Part shown: positions 35,541-48,800 of the stretch, piece after piece
Layout: each line of letters starts with the position of its first letter
Numbering within the stretch: position 1 is the stretch's first letter
Assembly: GCA_947095585.1 (NCBI GenBank)
Contig: OX352765.1
Span: forward strand, 21,048,254-21,112,253
From: Nephrocerus scutellatus
Lineage: Eukaryota > Arthropoda > Insecta > Diptera > Pipunculidae
Direction: 5' to 3'
Length of the DNA stretch: 64,000 nucleotides
Translations under genes and position numbers: made by a program
Notes under the pieces: generated by a model
Told to the model about the DNA's origin: nothing
Databases searched by the model: none
The model's input: the letters and a program-made list of their open reading frames with translations, nothing else

Positions 35541-36494
35541 AGATCGCCATGATTTTCGCACGGACAACTTTATTTTGTTTGCTCTGGGATGGGTTGACCA
35601 AAGAATTTGTGTATTTCTCTTGAAGGTGAAACTTAAAACATGGTATACAACCAAGTTTTGTTTTAAATGAATATGTTTTTTTAATTTTATTTTATAATTT
35701 GAATACTATAGCTATAATTTAGATTTGTTTAAATTTAATTTTGTTAATTAAACCTGCAATCATGCACTAATAGGCTTTTTTCCTTTCTTTTTGTTTTGTT
35801 TTGTTTTTTTGTTTTTATTGATTCTTTCTTTCTACTTTTGTTTCTTAATCCCTAAAATGTCTGCTTAAAATCTACAAGAAAAGCATGTGTTGTACTCGTA
35901 ACTCTCTGCGGTAGTTTCATAACAATTTTATGAAGAAGTGCGTTAATTTCTACACGCCACATATACATCCGCAATATGCCATTATTTTAGTGGTGTACGA
36001 TTATGGAGTGGATGACGCCAAAACATTCATTTGTTAGTAATTTAATGAATTTAAAGAAATTATACTGTCTTTGCCCGAAGATTTGTGTTATTAAATGATA
36101 CGAATATAGTTATCTGCAACTCGCTAAACGAGTTCACTATTAACGTCCTTAGCAAAATCACCAATATCTAACAGGTCAACCTTATTCACAGTATGTCAGA
36201 GATGACTGATTGTGCATTTGTAAAAATACTAAAGCAAATATGTGCATCTTCTGAAACTTAATATATACAAATACATTTAATTTAAAAGTTAATAAATAAA
36301 AAAAATATCTAAGCTTTCAGCAATCAAGTGCTTAAAAACCAAATACAATAAACGTGGAATGTGAAATAGTGCAATTATTTTAGTAGAAAGTAAATAAAAA
36401 CATAAAAACTGTTTAATAATAATTATAATTATTTTAATGATTAAACTGAAAATAGTGCTTTAAAAAACTTCTCATCCGCATACATCGAGTCCAT
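35541..36494. other. Upstream flank of TrpA1
   Basis: Very A+T-rich sequence without recognised coding or transposon features. Distal TrpA1 regulatory DNA or an alternative first exon could lie here, but I cannot identify either. Confidence 0.4.
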
Positions 36495-36526
36495 TATATA
36501 AAGTACGTAGTGCTTCTATAACAGTT
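36495..36526 (+). promoter_or_regulatory. TrpA1: TrpA1 core promoter: TATA box and initiator
   Basis: TATATAAAG at 36495-36503 is followed by ACAGTT at 36521-36526, close to the insect initiator TCAGTY. If the A at 36523 is the start, the TATA box begins at -28, the canonical spacing. The predicted leader is about 104 bases to the ATG at 36627, whose context cacaaaATG fits the fly translation start consensus. Confidence 0.6.
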
Positions 36527-36626
36527 GGAAAGGAAATATAGTGTAATCGTGCAAATTACAATATCTCAGAAAAAAAAACATAATACAAGTATTAACTAAA
36601 ATTTTTAAAATACAAAACCACACAAA

Positions 36627-36800
36627 ATGAAAAACACCACAAAAACCGATATAATGAGCAAACCATTTCGCTATATCATCGGCACTTGTGCCCGGGGTAC
36701 TGAATTAACTGTAATAGCTCCACTTAAGTTACCATCACAATGGAGTCGTGTATGGGGTATGTCATCAAAATCGAAAATTCGGGCAGATGACTTGATGCAG
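36627..36800 (+). CDS. TrpA1: TrpA1 exon 1, one of the possible alternative N-termini
   Basis: It encodes 58 residues: FRYIIGTCARGTELTVIAPL, then WSRVWGMSSKSKIRADDLMQ, joining in phase 0 to AAEAGNLEDF of exon 2. It corresponds to the N-terminus with a C-A-R-x-x-E-x-T-x-x-A-P-L pattern known from Drosophila TrpA1. Flies make further isoforms from other first exons that differ in heat sensitivity; no second candidate was recognised here. The 5.2 kb intron after it holds satellites, a LINE tail and the big family B element. Confidence 0.85.
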
Positions 36801-39800
36801 GTAAATTGAGATGTCATATTATTTAAGTTGTGCAATAAGTTCATTAAAGATAATATAAAGATTATAATAAAAGTTGGTTATACTTTCTGGGATAGTAACG
36901 AAATCCCATTGCTACAAAATCCCAAATAAAAAATAAATCACAAAATCCCAATATACAAAATCCTCATTTACAGAATGTAGAGAATCCGAAAAATGTACCG
37001 ATAATAAGTTTTAAGATGGGCTCATATGAAAAAAGTGATTTGCTCGTTCACTGATTAACATTAAGAACGAAGATTTTTCCTTAAAAGGTTTTTGGGGAGT
37101 TATGTTCGGAATGGGGTACCCAACCTACACATTTTCTCCGTTTTAAGATATGAAGTCGTGATATTTTTTAAAGTGAGCGGGCTACAACTTTCAAGCGTTT
37201 CTCGTTACAAAAATTCCGATTGCATGAGTTGAATAGGTACGTGGTCGGGACACTGGTAGAGGAGGAAATTTCATCGTCTTTTGAGGTTATATTGCCTTTT
37301 AGGTGTCTTTTGGTGGTCTTTTGTGGGTCTTTTTGGGGTCTTTTGAGGTGTATTTTGAGGGTCGTTTGAGGGTCCTTTGGATGTCTTTAGTTGGTCCTTT
37401 AAGGGTCTTTTGGGTGTATTTTTGGGGTCTTTTGTGGGAGAACTTTTGGGGGTATTTTGTTTGTTTTTGGGGGACTTTTTGGGGGCCATCTGACCGATTA
37501 TTGGATAGTCTTTTGGGGTCTTTTAAGGGTCTTGTGAGGTTTTAACTCTTCCGCGTTTTAACGCATTGGCACAGAACTTACAAAAATATTTTATTAACAA
37601 AACGGCACACATAAATTTAGTTCTGAAGTCTTTGTTTAAAAATACTTTTTATTTTTTTTATTTTATTAATTTAATAGTAAAATAGGCAAAAATGTCAAAA
37701 AAAAATGATTTCAACTGCGCGTAAATGGAGTTCTCCAAAGCGTCAGTATTTAAAATTTGAATTAAACTAAATCTATTTAAAATCTATATAAAAAATGCAA
37801 TGCTGTTTGATGGTAAGCGCATCAATTGAGTACGGCTGGACCGATATCGCTCATTTTATTTTAAAATGTTCGTAAGTTCCAAATAAAGTTTTTACAGAAA
37901 GAAAAATTGGAAAAGTTGCTCGAAAAATTGGAAAATTTGGAATAAACTGAAAGTCTTTTTTTCCCTGGGATTTTGTATGAATTCGCGACCATAACTCATG
38001 ATTCGAACGATGGATTTGCGTATTTCTTTTTTTAATTTGGTTACTAGTTAGTTCATTTTACACAAACAGTGTTGTGAATTAATTTTTGTTGTATTTCTTG
38101 ATTATAGGCTACAGAAAATGAAAAAATGTTAATATCAGCTACCACGATGGTAAGGGGGTTTATATGTGTGAGTAGTGAAGTTCCCGAGAACCTAGTATTT
38201 AATAAATTTTTCTTATTTAAGTAAGAGAACTCAATTACAATAATATTTGAATATAAATTCATTTCAATGTTCGTCGCGGCTGCATTTAGTAAAACTAAAA
38301 AAAGTTATGAACAATACGTTTATGCACTTTGATGTGTTCGCCGCTCATTTTAATAAAACGCTATTCATGCCGAATATTGAGCACAGCCTAGAACAGTAAT
38401 AGTGTAGCTGATGTTTTTAGAGCTTATTCTATTATTTAACCGAAAGTCAAGGCCAGGCAGTAATTATTATTGTAAACACATTTCCAGTGATCTGCGAAAG
38501 TAAATTGAATTTTAAATGCACATTGATAACGGAATCAGAATTCTACTATGAGTAGAATAACATTTTCCTATCCACTTCGTTGATATTTCATCTACAATGA
38601 GAAAATGAAAATTTTCCAAAAAACACTCTGAATATGAAGAACAAAGGAAAAGGAAAAACGCATGTATAATAAGAGTCTTCATCACTTTACTGCTGTGTGA
38701 ACTTGAAGACCACCAAATGAATTTCCGCTCGTTTAAAGTGTGTCCACTGCAGAACCTTCAGTTTCAATTGCAAAGTGTTCCATATAATAGCTTTCAGGTT
38801 CCAATATCACTACCAATAACGTGCTCTAGATGAAAAATCCATAAACTCGTTATGGCTAACGTCTAATAATATTATTGTTAAAAGCGATAAAAAATTACAC
38901 CATGACTCTCAGTTCAGACATTGAAAATTTAAGAAATAATTCAGTTGAGATCCATACAGAAACATTACAAAGACACTAGGGAAATTAAATGAAAACAAAT
39001 ATAACGTATACGCTACTGTCGATACTTATGAACTTCCATTCAATACCTCACAACTAATATTAATTTTGTAATTGTTTATGCAATACGGTATTTTGGAACG
39101 AAGTATTAATGTAAAAATGGGTGCTTTATACCTTACGATACTATTAGGCACTACTGGTTTTCTACTAGTACTACTTTTCTTAAAGAACATCACAAAACAT
39201 CAGTGGAATTTTGCAAAATTTTGCAATTTACCGTCTCATACATATTAAGGACAAACTTTTTTCTCACGATTCGGTGCAAAACTTGCCATTGTAGCCTTTT
39301 TGATAAAACAAACTTCGGCACCGTATCGTGAAAACACTAACACTCCAACCAACTAGGGGAAAAACCAAACACAAACAAAAAATCAGCTATTGACAGAGTT
39401 GTTTTGGATTTTGTTTTAAAATTTTATTTTATAATAATATTATATTCCACGATCGCGGCAACGAAAACTGCAAAGCGGTTAAAGAATTCTCATGAAACGG
39501 AAGCTCTCTTTATAGAGCTCCAGCTGTAGGGCAGCTTACCTTTAACTTGTTAGTTATAAATTTGACATAACATCAATTCAAAAGATGTGGTGGATATTGG
39601 TGTCTTACAAAAATCAGAACATGTCATATACTACTTGCTTAGAGTGGGCTTTAGGAAGGGAAACTTTTGGTCAAATGACTAGGGTCAGGGTACTCACGCG
39701 TCTTCCACTTCCCCAGACGATTAAAAAGAAAAATTATTTAAATCAATAGAATGGGAATCACACGGCTGCCTTTAGAAGGCCGTAAAAAACATTCATGTGG

Positions 39801-42800
39801 ATAGCAACGCCTGTATTCAGGTTGTACATTTAATCCAAAGCTTACACGAGCACATGACCGCACCCGGCGCGGAAGTTTTACAAAAGAATCCGCGGTATGA
39901 CGCAATATACAACATACTTCAAAAACAAAGGGTTCTCTAATCGCCGATATCAAACGGAGCGATGTGAAGAGCACTTTCATGTGTTGCTAAATAGTTAGCT
40001 AACTTAGGAATGACCGATTACTAACTTAAGCTGCACTACTGTGGTGTCAATTGGACTGCGGTCACAGCACTGGTAATTTGATGGGAACACAAAGTTCGTC
40101 TGGCTCACTGGGAAAACGTCCCGGGGCTGAGACAATCCAAACAATTAATCAGGCTCTTTTCCTATAGGGAAATAATTAATCGCAATAGGGTTAGCAATAG
40201 GAAGCTGGTAAATTTTCTAACAGGTCATTGTTGCTTGCGGTATCACCTTAACAAAATTGGTGTGGTCTCAGAGACAAGCTGTAGCTTCTGCTCGGAAGGT
40301 AATGAGTCATCCGAGCATATTCTCTATGAATGCCCAGCATTACTTTAGTTAAGGAGAGGCATTTTTCATAATGAAATATGCTCGACGGCGGAGTTTAGAA
40401 ACTCACCACGCAGGATATAGTATTCTTCTCTAAGGAGGTGGTACGTCTTTTAGAGCTAAGACACCATAATTAAGGTCGCAGTGTCTGTCACATGGGTATT
40501 TATCAACAAAAAAAAACACTAAGCTGCATCGGGATCAGGTGGCATCCCATCTGGAGAGTCCGTGCTGCAAGCGAATCATGAATTAAAAATGCAATCTGTG
40601 AGAAAGAATAGATGCCTGAAGACTAGAGAAAAGGTTACGAAAATTCTGTTTCGAGTGTTAAGAAAATTCCGATCGCATGGCCTCCACAAATCAATCCCTT
40701 AACTTTCAACAATTTTCTGTTGCATTATTCAACAATTCAAGCGTTTTAAACTTTTAGTTCTGGACCTATACGACTCTTCTCTCGGCCGAAAAATTGACTG
40801 CAAAATCACGTCGGAAAAGAATTGAGTCTGGTTTTAATCCACATTTTGAATCCCTACCAAATTGTCATCTCTTATTTCAACCTCGCTTAACAATCCAAAC
40901 ATTATTTTACCTTTTTTAAATTCTCTATATTAACTTCGCGTGCACGTGGCTGGCTGGTTGGCTGGCTGGCTGGTTGGCTGGCTGGCTGGCTGGTCAGATT
41001 TTCTGATCAATTTTTCACCCACTTCCCAAAGCCCGATTTTATTAAAATTTTGCACACATGTATATTTCCGGTGACAATACTTTCTATGGGGACCCTCGGA
41101 CCTCGGGGTCGGGGGGCTCCCATACAAATATTTTACAAAATTTACCGGATTTTCTGAAAATTTTATACAAATGTGCATCTCCGATGGAAAACACTTTTTG
41201 TAAAAATTTTGGAGACCCCGGGCGCCAGAGTCGTGGGGCCCCATATTTTTTTAAATTAACCTGATTTTCTTCAAATTTTATAAAAATATGTATATCCTAT
41301 GGACAACACTTTTTGTGAAAATTTTGGAGACGCCGGGTTACACGGTCATGGGGCCCCAACAAAATTTTTTAAAAAATAAAACCGATTTTCTTCAAATTTA
41401 ATATACGTGTGTATCTCCATGGACAACACTTTTTGTAAAAATTTTGGAGACCCCGGGCCCCAGGGTCACGGGGCACCATAAATTTAAAAAAAAAAATTAA
41501 CCCGATTTTCTTCAAATTTAATATACGTGTATATCTCCAGGTACAACACTTTTTGTAAAAATTTTGGAGGTCCCCCAGGGTATTGGGGCCCCATAAAATT
41601 TTTTAAAAAAAATTACCCGTTTTTCTTAAAATTTTAAACAAATGTTTATCCCGATGGACAAAAGTTTTTGTAAAATTTTTGGAGCGAATGGGCCCTGAGA
41701 CCCGGGGGCGGGGCCATAATTATTTTTTTTAAATTTCCCCGATTTACTTTATATTTTAAACATATGTGTATCTCCAAAAGACCGAACTTTTTGTAAAAAT
41801 TTTTGAGTATTTGATTTAAATTTTTTTTCCATACCAATTTTTTTTATAAACATGTGTATCTCCGGTGACAACAGTTTTTGCAAAAATTTTGAAGTGAAGG
41901 GGACTCTAATATTGTTTTTTCCAAATAAACCCGGTTTAAACTTTGCACACATATGTAAACCCTATTAGAGAATTTACATGAAAAATTTTAATTTTTATGG
42001 GGTTTTTTTTTGTTATTGTTGTTTGCTTTTCAGGCAGCGGAAGCGGGAAACTTAGAGGATTTTATCCGAATATTTCAGAGTGACAGCACACGCCTGTCAA
42101 TTCGTGATGGTAAAGAGCGAACCGTTGCACATCAGGCAGCTGCCCGAAATCGTGTGAATATACTGAAGTACATCAATGAACAACAAGGAGGTGAGTTCGA
42201 TAAGAGTTTTGAGTTTAGATTTGGTTTTGGGCTTTTCAACTCATAAGCTTTGGTTATGATTCCTTAGACTGAAAAGTTTTGTGTTTAGATTTTGTTTTGG
42301 TCTTTCCAAACTGATAAGTTTTGGTTATGATTTTTTAAACTAAAAAGTTTTGCGTTTGGCTTTGGTTTTTATTTTTCTAATTGAGTTTTGACTTTGCATT
42401 TTTTAACTAAAATAATTTCATGTAGTGTTACGAAATATGTTTTCCCTGTTTTTACTCTACTATGGTCTTTCTATTGTTTAACAGACTTCAATGCTCAAGA
42501 TGGCGCCGGAAATACACCGTTGCATGCAGCTGTCGAAAACGACTCCTACGATGCACTTGACTATTTACTATCGATGTAAGTATAAAGAAAGTTCAAATCA
42601 AATGGTAGAAATTGAATTTTTTCAAACTTTTGTCGGTGTCTGCGATGGAGGCCATACCATTTACTTTGATTTTTCAACCATATCGTCTTTCGCTGATAAT
42701 CCTTGCTGAGACGATTTTGTGTTCTTGTATTACAATATGCAGAAGATTCATTCAAACCGTCTAACGTGTGGCATGTGTCACAGAAACATCTAAATGGTGA

Positions 42801-45800
42801 ATATTGTTGATGGCTACAGGGGTCCATGAGGATCTCATCCAGAGCTCAACTCAGCTAATTTCGCTATACCATGAGTAGAGATTAAAAAACAGTGGCGTAC
42901 ACAGTGAGCCCAATTTTATCCGACACCGTAGTATAATAAATAAGTTAAAAATTCTTCAGTGGTAGTACTGGCAGGATTGACATGTAATAAATATCTTAAG
43001 AAAGTACTGGCACTGGATCGGCATATTTAAAAATAAAAGAGCAAAAAGTAGCGCCATGTATTCCGCCAGATCCAAAATATTGAGTGCAAGCTGGCAGGAT
43101 GATCAAGAACATTGTTGAAAGACTGACAGTGTCTTATGTCGTCCAAGCAAAACTCAAACCTCCATAAAAAGAACTGGTATCGAAGAAACCGTAAACTTGC
43201 AATTTTCGACATGTGCGTCAACAGCAAAAAGCTTCGTTGGAACGACCACATATCCACGTCATAACTAAAAATGTGAATGCAATGAAATCATCCAACAATA
43301 ATTTATTTCTTGCTTAACCCACTTTTAGCCCGGTGAACACAGGCATCCTCAATGAGAAGAAGCAAGCGCCCGTCCATTTAGCAACTGAATTGAACAAAGT
43401 TAAAGCACTTCACGTTATGGGTAATTACCGAAAAATAATTGACATACAACAAGGTGGTGAGCATGGAAGAACTGCCCTCCATCTAGCTGCCATCTACGAC
43501 CACGAAGAATGTGCAGAGATATTGGTAAGAAGATTTTAGCATTTTTTTTTTGTTGTAGTTTTGATTTTTGGATTTTTTTTAAATCCACTGAACTGTTGTG
43601 AAAATGAGCACAAAGTAATGAATGTTGATATTATTTGATTATTTCTATTAGCTAAGTAGTTAAATGGTCAAAATAGAGTTAATGAACAATATTTTACTAC
43701 TACAACAACTTCTCTTTCTATTACTACTACTCTATCTACTAAGAACACTACGATTAGTGTGATACAGTATTGTAGCAGCTCACAAAGAAATTTGTATTTT
43801 GTGGAATTATGTGTATTTCAGATAACTGAATTCGATGCATGCCCTCGTAAACCGTGCAATAATGGTTACTATCCAATTCATGAAGCTGCCAAAAATGCTA
43901 GTTCCAAGACAATGGAAGTATTTTTCCAGGCAAGTACATTCTCATGTTGTGTCGATGCGCTCGGACTGTATTTAATAAATGTGATGTTAGTATGATTGTT
44001 GCATACAATTCAATATTATAAGTAAATCTAAATGTTGAGAAGCACATTTATTATCTGCACCAATAGAATTATGCACCTTTATATTTTCAGAACCCTGTGT
44101 TTAAAATTTTTGAAGGTAATTATTATACCGGGTGTTTTTATATAGGATCGCCATTTTTTTGTTTTGTTTGTAAGTTATTGCTGTCTGTTCAGTTGAAGTG
44201 TTTGTATTGTTACCAAAGTTGCTATAATATAGTAAAGGCTCTTCCAATATGTGTTATTAAGAATGAATGAATGAATAATTAACGAAAACAAATGAATATA
44301 TAACTTAATACCATGCAAAACGTATTTGTTAAGTACCAATTTAGAATTTAGAATTTCGACGTTTTTGAGGTACTTTTTAGATCTGAAATTTTGTACGCGC
44401 GTGTGGCGTTCGTCGATGTAGACATACAAGTGTATAACCGAAAAACAAAGTTTTTTTTTATATTTACTTGATTTCAAATCATTAATTATCCAAATTAATC
44501 TCTATAATGTAGTGTTAGTAATAAAATAAAGAAACTAACGAGCTATATTTGTATTGGTTCGCAATATATTCAATAACTTTTTGGAGTTAACTGTTAACGC
44601 GTTAACAAAAGCTTTAACAAAAAAAGAAGTCGTTAGTTTTTGACCTTTCACACGACCTAGAGAGCTGAAATTTTGTGAGCAGCTATATCTCACACATAAT
44701 TTTTGATAACAATTCGTTAGTGCTAGGCTTGCGATGACGTGGTTTGTAACGCATGTGATGTGTGGCGTGTGGTGCGTGTTACATATGAAAATCAATTCTT
44801 AAGCAGTAAACTCCAGTCGCACGTCGTTTTTTTAGCAATCGATCTAATTTTTAAAGTTAAACTTCTTAAGGGTAACTGAAATCATTTTGTTGCGGATGTA
44901 ATGGAACGGATGTACCGGTTGGTGTATATGATATGACATTAGTTTGTATTAAATACCTCATCTTTGTAATTTACGCGACATCTACATTATATTAGGAAAT
45001 CTTAATTGAAAATTTAAGTGCGAGCGTATTCCAAGATGAACTCGCGAAAAATATGGCATTGCTCAATGTGGATGCCTTAAGTTTAATCGACTTGGCGCTT
45101 CTTTAATAAACTTTTAAGTTTGATGAGTTAATTTTTTATCGAAGTTATTGAAGAGTAGTAAATGGGAAGATAAATTCTAAAGCCTAATTGATTTTAATTT
45201 CTGTTCATTTTAAATGATTTTATTCACGTTGGCTATTTTTTTATAAATGTGATCGTAATATCGGCCACAACACCAAAAAAGTTTCACTGATAATGAATGA
45301 AACAAAACAAAAAACAAAAAAATAAAACTTAAATAACATCTCCCTAACTCAACAGCGAATCTTACTTGGCAGCGACCCGTGCTCGTAGTACATCTGGCCC
45401 CATATAGCTATCTACAGGACAACACTGCGAGAGCAATAACACGAAACGCACAGGACGTTACCCTGCTTATCTTTAGGGTTAAATGTTGGCCACACTTCAG
45501 TTGAGCCACCAGTATCTGCTTGCGTTATTTTAAATGCGATCTCGTTCAGGTACGTTACTGCAGTATCTCCAGTTAGCCTCCCGATTATCCAAAGCCATTA
45601 TAATATGTCGGATGCGTTTGTCCGTTGCTCTTCTAGCAATATGATATTAAATTAGATACATTTTTCATTGTGTCTATGAATCTGTGTATCGTAAAATTTC
45701 CCAAATTTCCTTTAGAAAAAAACAAATTATTTTTTTTAAATCGTTCCTACTACATATATAATATATTTTATATAAACGATACGCGATAATTTAATAGACA

Positions 45801-48800
45801 CACACCAAAAAAAACTTCCGGTGTGTTCCGCAAAAAGCTGAGCTGGAACTCTAACATATAATTACGCCAAACAGCGGTTTATTTAAAAAAAAAATATGGA
45901 GCAGAAACTCAATAGCATAGTTATACTTGGTCAGAAATAAATAGCAATCTTTTTCGCTGGAAAGGTGTTGCCATTTGCTCCACTAGGTCATGTAAGCCAT
46001 GAGATATGGGCATCAGTAAGTAACCTAAGTATTAAAGTTGTGCATTAGACCTGGCTATATGAAACACCCGGTATGTATTAATAAGTTAATAACGCTTTCT
46101 TGATTATGTTTTGCAATATTTTCATTTTTTACACAGCCATAAAGGAATGCATATGTACTCTGTTTAAAGTTATCAATCACAGATCCCATGATCAGTCTAT
46201 CAGTGTTTTTGTGCATGTGTTCATTATTTCAATTATTTATTTTACGACTTCCAAGGAATACATCTTAAACAACAAAACAGCAGAAGAAATCCTAAACCTT
46301 AAGCTAAGATAAGTATAACCACCCCATCGTAATTTATGTCCTCTGTATATTTTATCATATTAAAGAAATGCACTGTGCGTGCACTCACACTGTTCAATAT
46401 AAGACGATACTTGTCTTCATTCATACGAGTGTACACGTGTACGTGTACTGTCCTTTATCATTATCATTATATTATTATTTCCAGCCATACATATTATCCA
46501 ATAAACAAACAAACTTAACTCCTAAGTCAATCTTTTGTGTTCATCTGTTTTACCTTTTTATCCTGCGTGCGTTGTGCTACCGTGTCCGGCCCGCAACAAC
46601 CGTGCGATTTACACTCATAGTGGGGCGAATCGCGAGGATGCACACGAGAGGAGATGATCTCATTTTACGATTCGGAAGGTAACGTCCCATTACATTCGGC
46701 TGTACATGGCGGCGATATCAAGGCGGTGGAGCTGTGCCTTAAGTCTGGAGCGAAAATATCAACGCAACAGTATGACCTGTCGACACCGGTTCATTTGGCC
46801 TGCGCTCAGGTAAGATTTTCTATCTATAAATTCAGTTTTTATTCATACATATATGACCTGTCTGGCAGCTAATAGAACTGCCAGTATAAAAGTCACAGTC
46901 TGTTGTTATTGAGTTATACGAAACTGGAATGTTGAAGCAAACAATTTAAATCACATTGATACATCTTGATAGGTGAAAGGAATCACCATCATTCGCGTGA
47001 ATTCATCCAAATTTTCACGCAGGCATGGGAGACAAGTTCCTTTCAGAACTGTTGGATTTTTTTGAACGAAAAACTAGTACATGCCATGATTTCACCTTAT
47101 ACATTTCTATTTCATATAAATTTTGGAATTTTGGATGGGATTTCTGCAATGTGAAAATTCCATTTGTTTTTGCTGGTAAAATCTGAGAAGTCAACTTCGA
47201 GGTAAATTTTTTCGCTAATACCACTTGGTCCCTTCGTTAAAGTTAATATTTTTAAACATATCTGGTCTAGTGCATACTCTAAAATTGTAGCCAAGTTACA
47301 AAATTTGTTAAGTTCTGTTGCAATCCATATGAATGAATGCTGAAGTCAAATAGAACAATAAACAACATAATTCTTGAAGCCATGTTAATATCAAAAAATT
47401 ATTTATAACTTATAAAATTAAGTACAAGACGTCAACGTACAGACGGACGGATACGTCGATTTAAATTTTTGAGTTCAATTGACAAAGAAAATGCAAATGA
47501 GTGCTACACAAACATTTGTTTAAAAGTAAATCTGACGAAGACTGCACACCGCACCCAGGAATTTAGATATAATGCCCGCTTTAAAAAATTCCAAAATCTG
47601 CAAAAAAGACCCCCATAATACCCTCAAAACAATCACAAAATACCACCAAGAGATTCCTAAAAGAGCCTTAAAATACTTCCACAAGACCCTTAAAATACTT
47701 CCAAAATACCCTTTAAAAGACCACCAAATGAAGACACCCCACAAGACGAACCAAAAGACCCTCAAAAGAATCAAAAAACACCACCAGAATTCCAGAATAC
47801 CTTTAAAATACTTCCGAATGACTCTTAAAAGACCCTCAAAAGACCACCAAGAGATAATCAAACTACTTCCAAAAGGCCCTCAAATGAATCACAAAAGACC
47901 ACCAAAAGACTCCCCACCCTCAAAAGAACCACAAAATACCACCAAAATGTACCAAAAAGACCTCCAAAGGACCCCTAGAGACCCTCAAAAGAATCACAAA
48001 AGACCGCCAAAAAGTCCGTCAAAATATCCTTACAAAATCAAAAAAGACCATCAAAAAACCCGAAAAGACTACCAGAGGGCAAAAAAAGATCCCCAAAAGA
48101 CCCCCAAAAGACATCCAAATGAACTTCAAAAGACCTCCAACTTGTATAAAGAAACAATCAGTTTAGCTAAAACTAGAAATTTTTAAGCTTTACCATAAGC
48201 TAAAGCTTATATATATATATATATCTGTTTATATAGATAACTAGCGGAAATACCCAGCGTTGCCCGGCTGCCACCACCACACTGTCCCAACCCAAGTCAA
48301 CACCAAGACCCTCCAAGACTCACCTTCAGATAACACCAACCCCTCCCTCCCCCAACATATATCATCTCTTTATATCAAAGAGAATCGAAGCTTTTTTACT
48401 ATGACATATTTAAAGTTACGTTCCATTTCAATCTTCACACAAGTACTTAAATTTTAAGCTTTAATGCAACATAACTACTATTCTTTATTTGGCGTTAAAT
48501 GGGGATTGCGGCTTCATTTTCTCTTTTTAAATTCTGCGCGCCCGTGGCTGGCTGGCTGGCGCACTGGCACACCAAATCTTGTGATCAATTTATAACCCAC
48601 TTGCCAAAGTCCGATTTAATTGAAACATGTGTATCTCCCATGACAACACTTTCTATTAAAATTTGGGGCCCCTCGGGCCTCGGAGTCGGGGAGCTCCCAT
48701 ACAAATATTTTACAAAATGTACCCGACTTTCTTCAAATTTTATACGCATGTGTATCTCTGATGGACAACAATTTTTGTAAAAATTTTGAAGTGATTGGGC

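Noticed and set aside
35246..35542. Free-standing small gene with 98 codons
   Set aside because: It is the second half of the frameshifted Helitron helicase relic.
47572..48186. 204-codon open frame rich in K, P, H and T
   Set aside because: It runs entirely through a 10-12 base C/A-rich repeat without stop triplets; composition and period explain the frame, and there is no splice or homology support.
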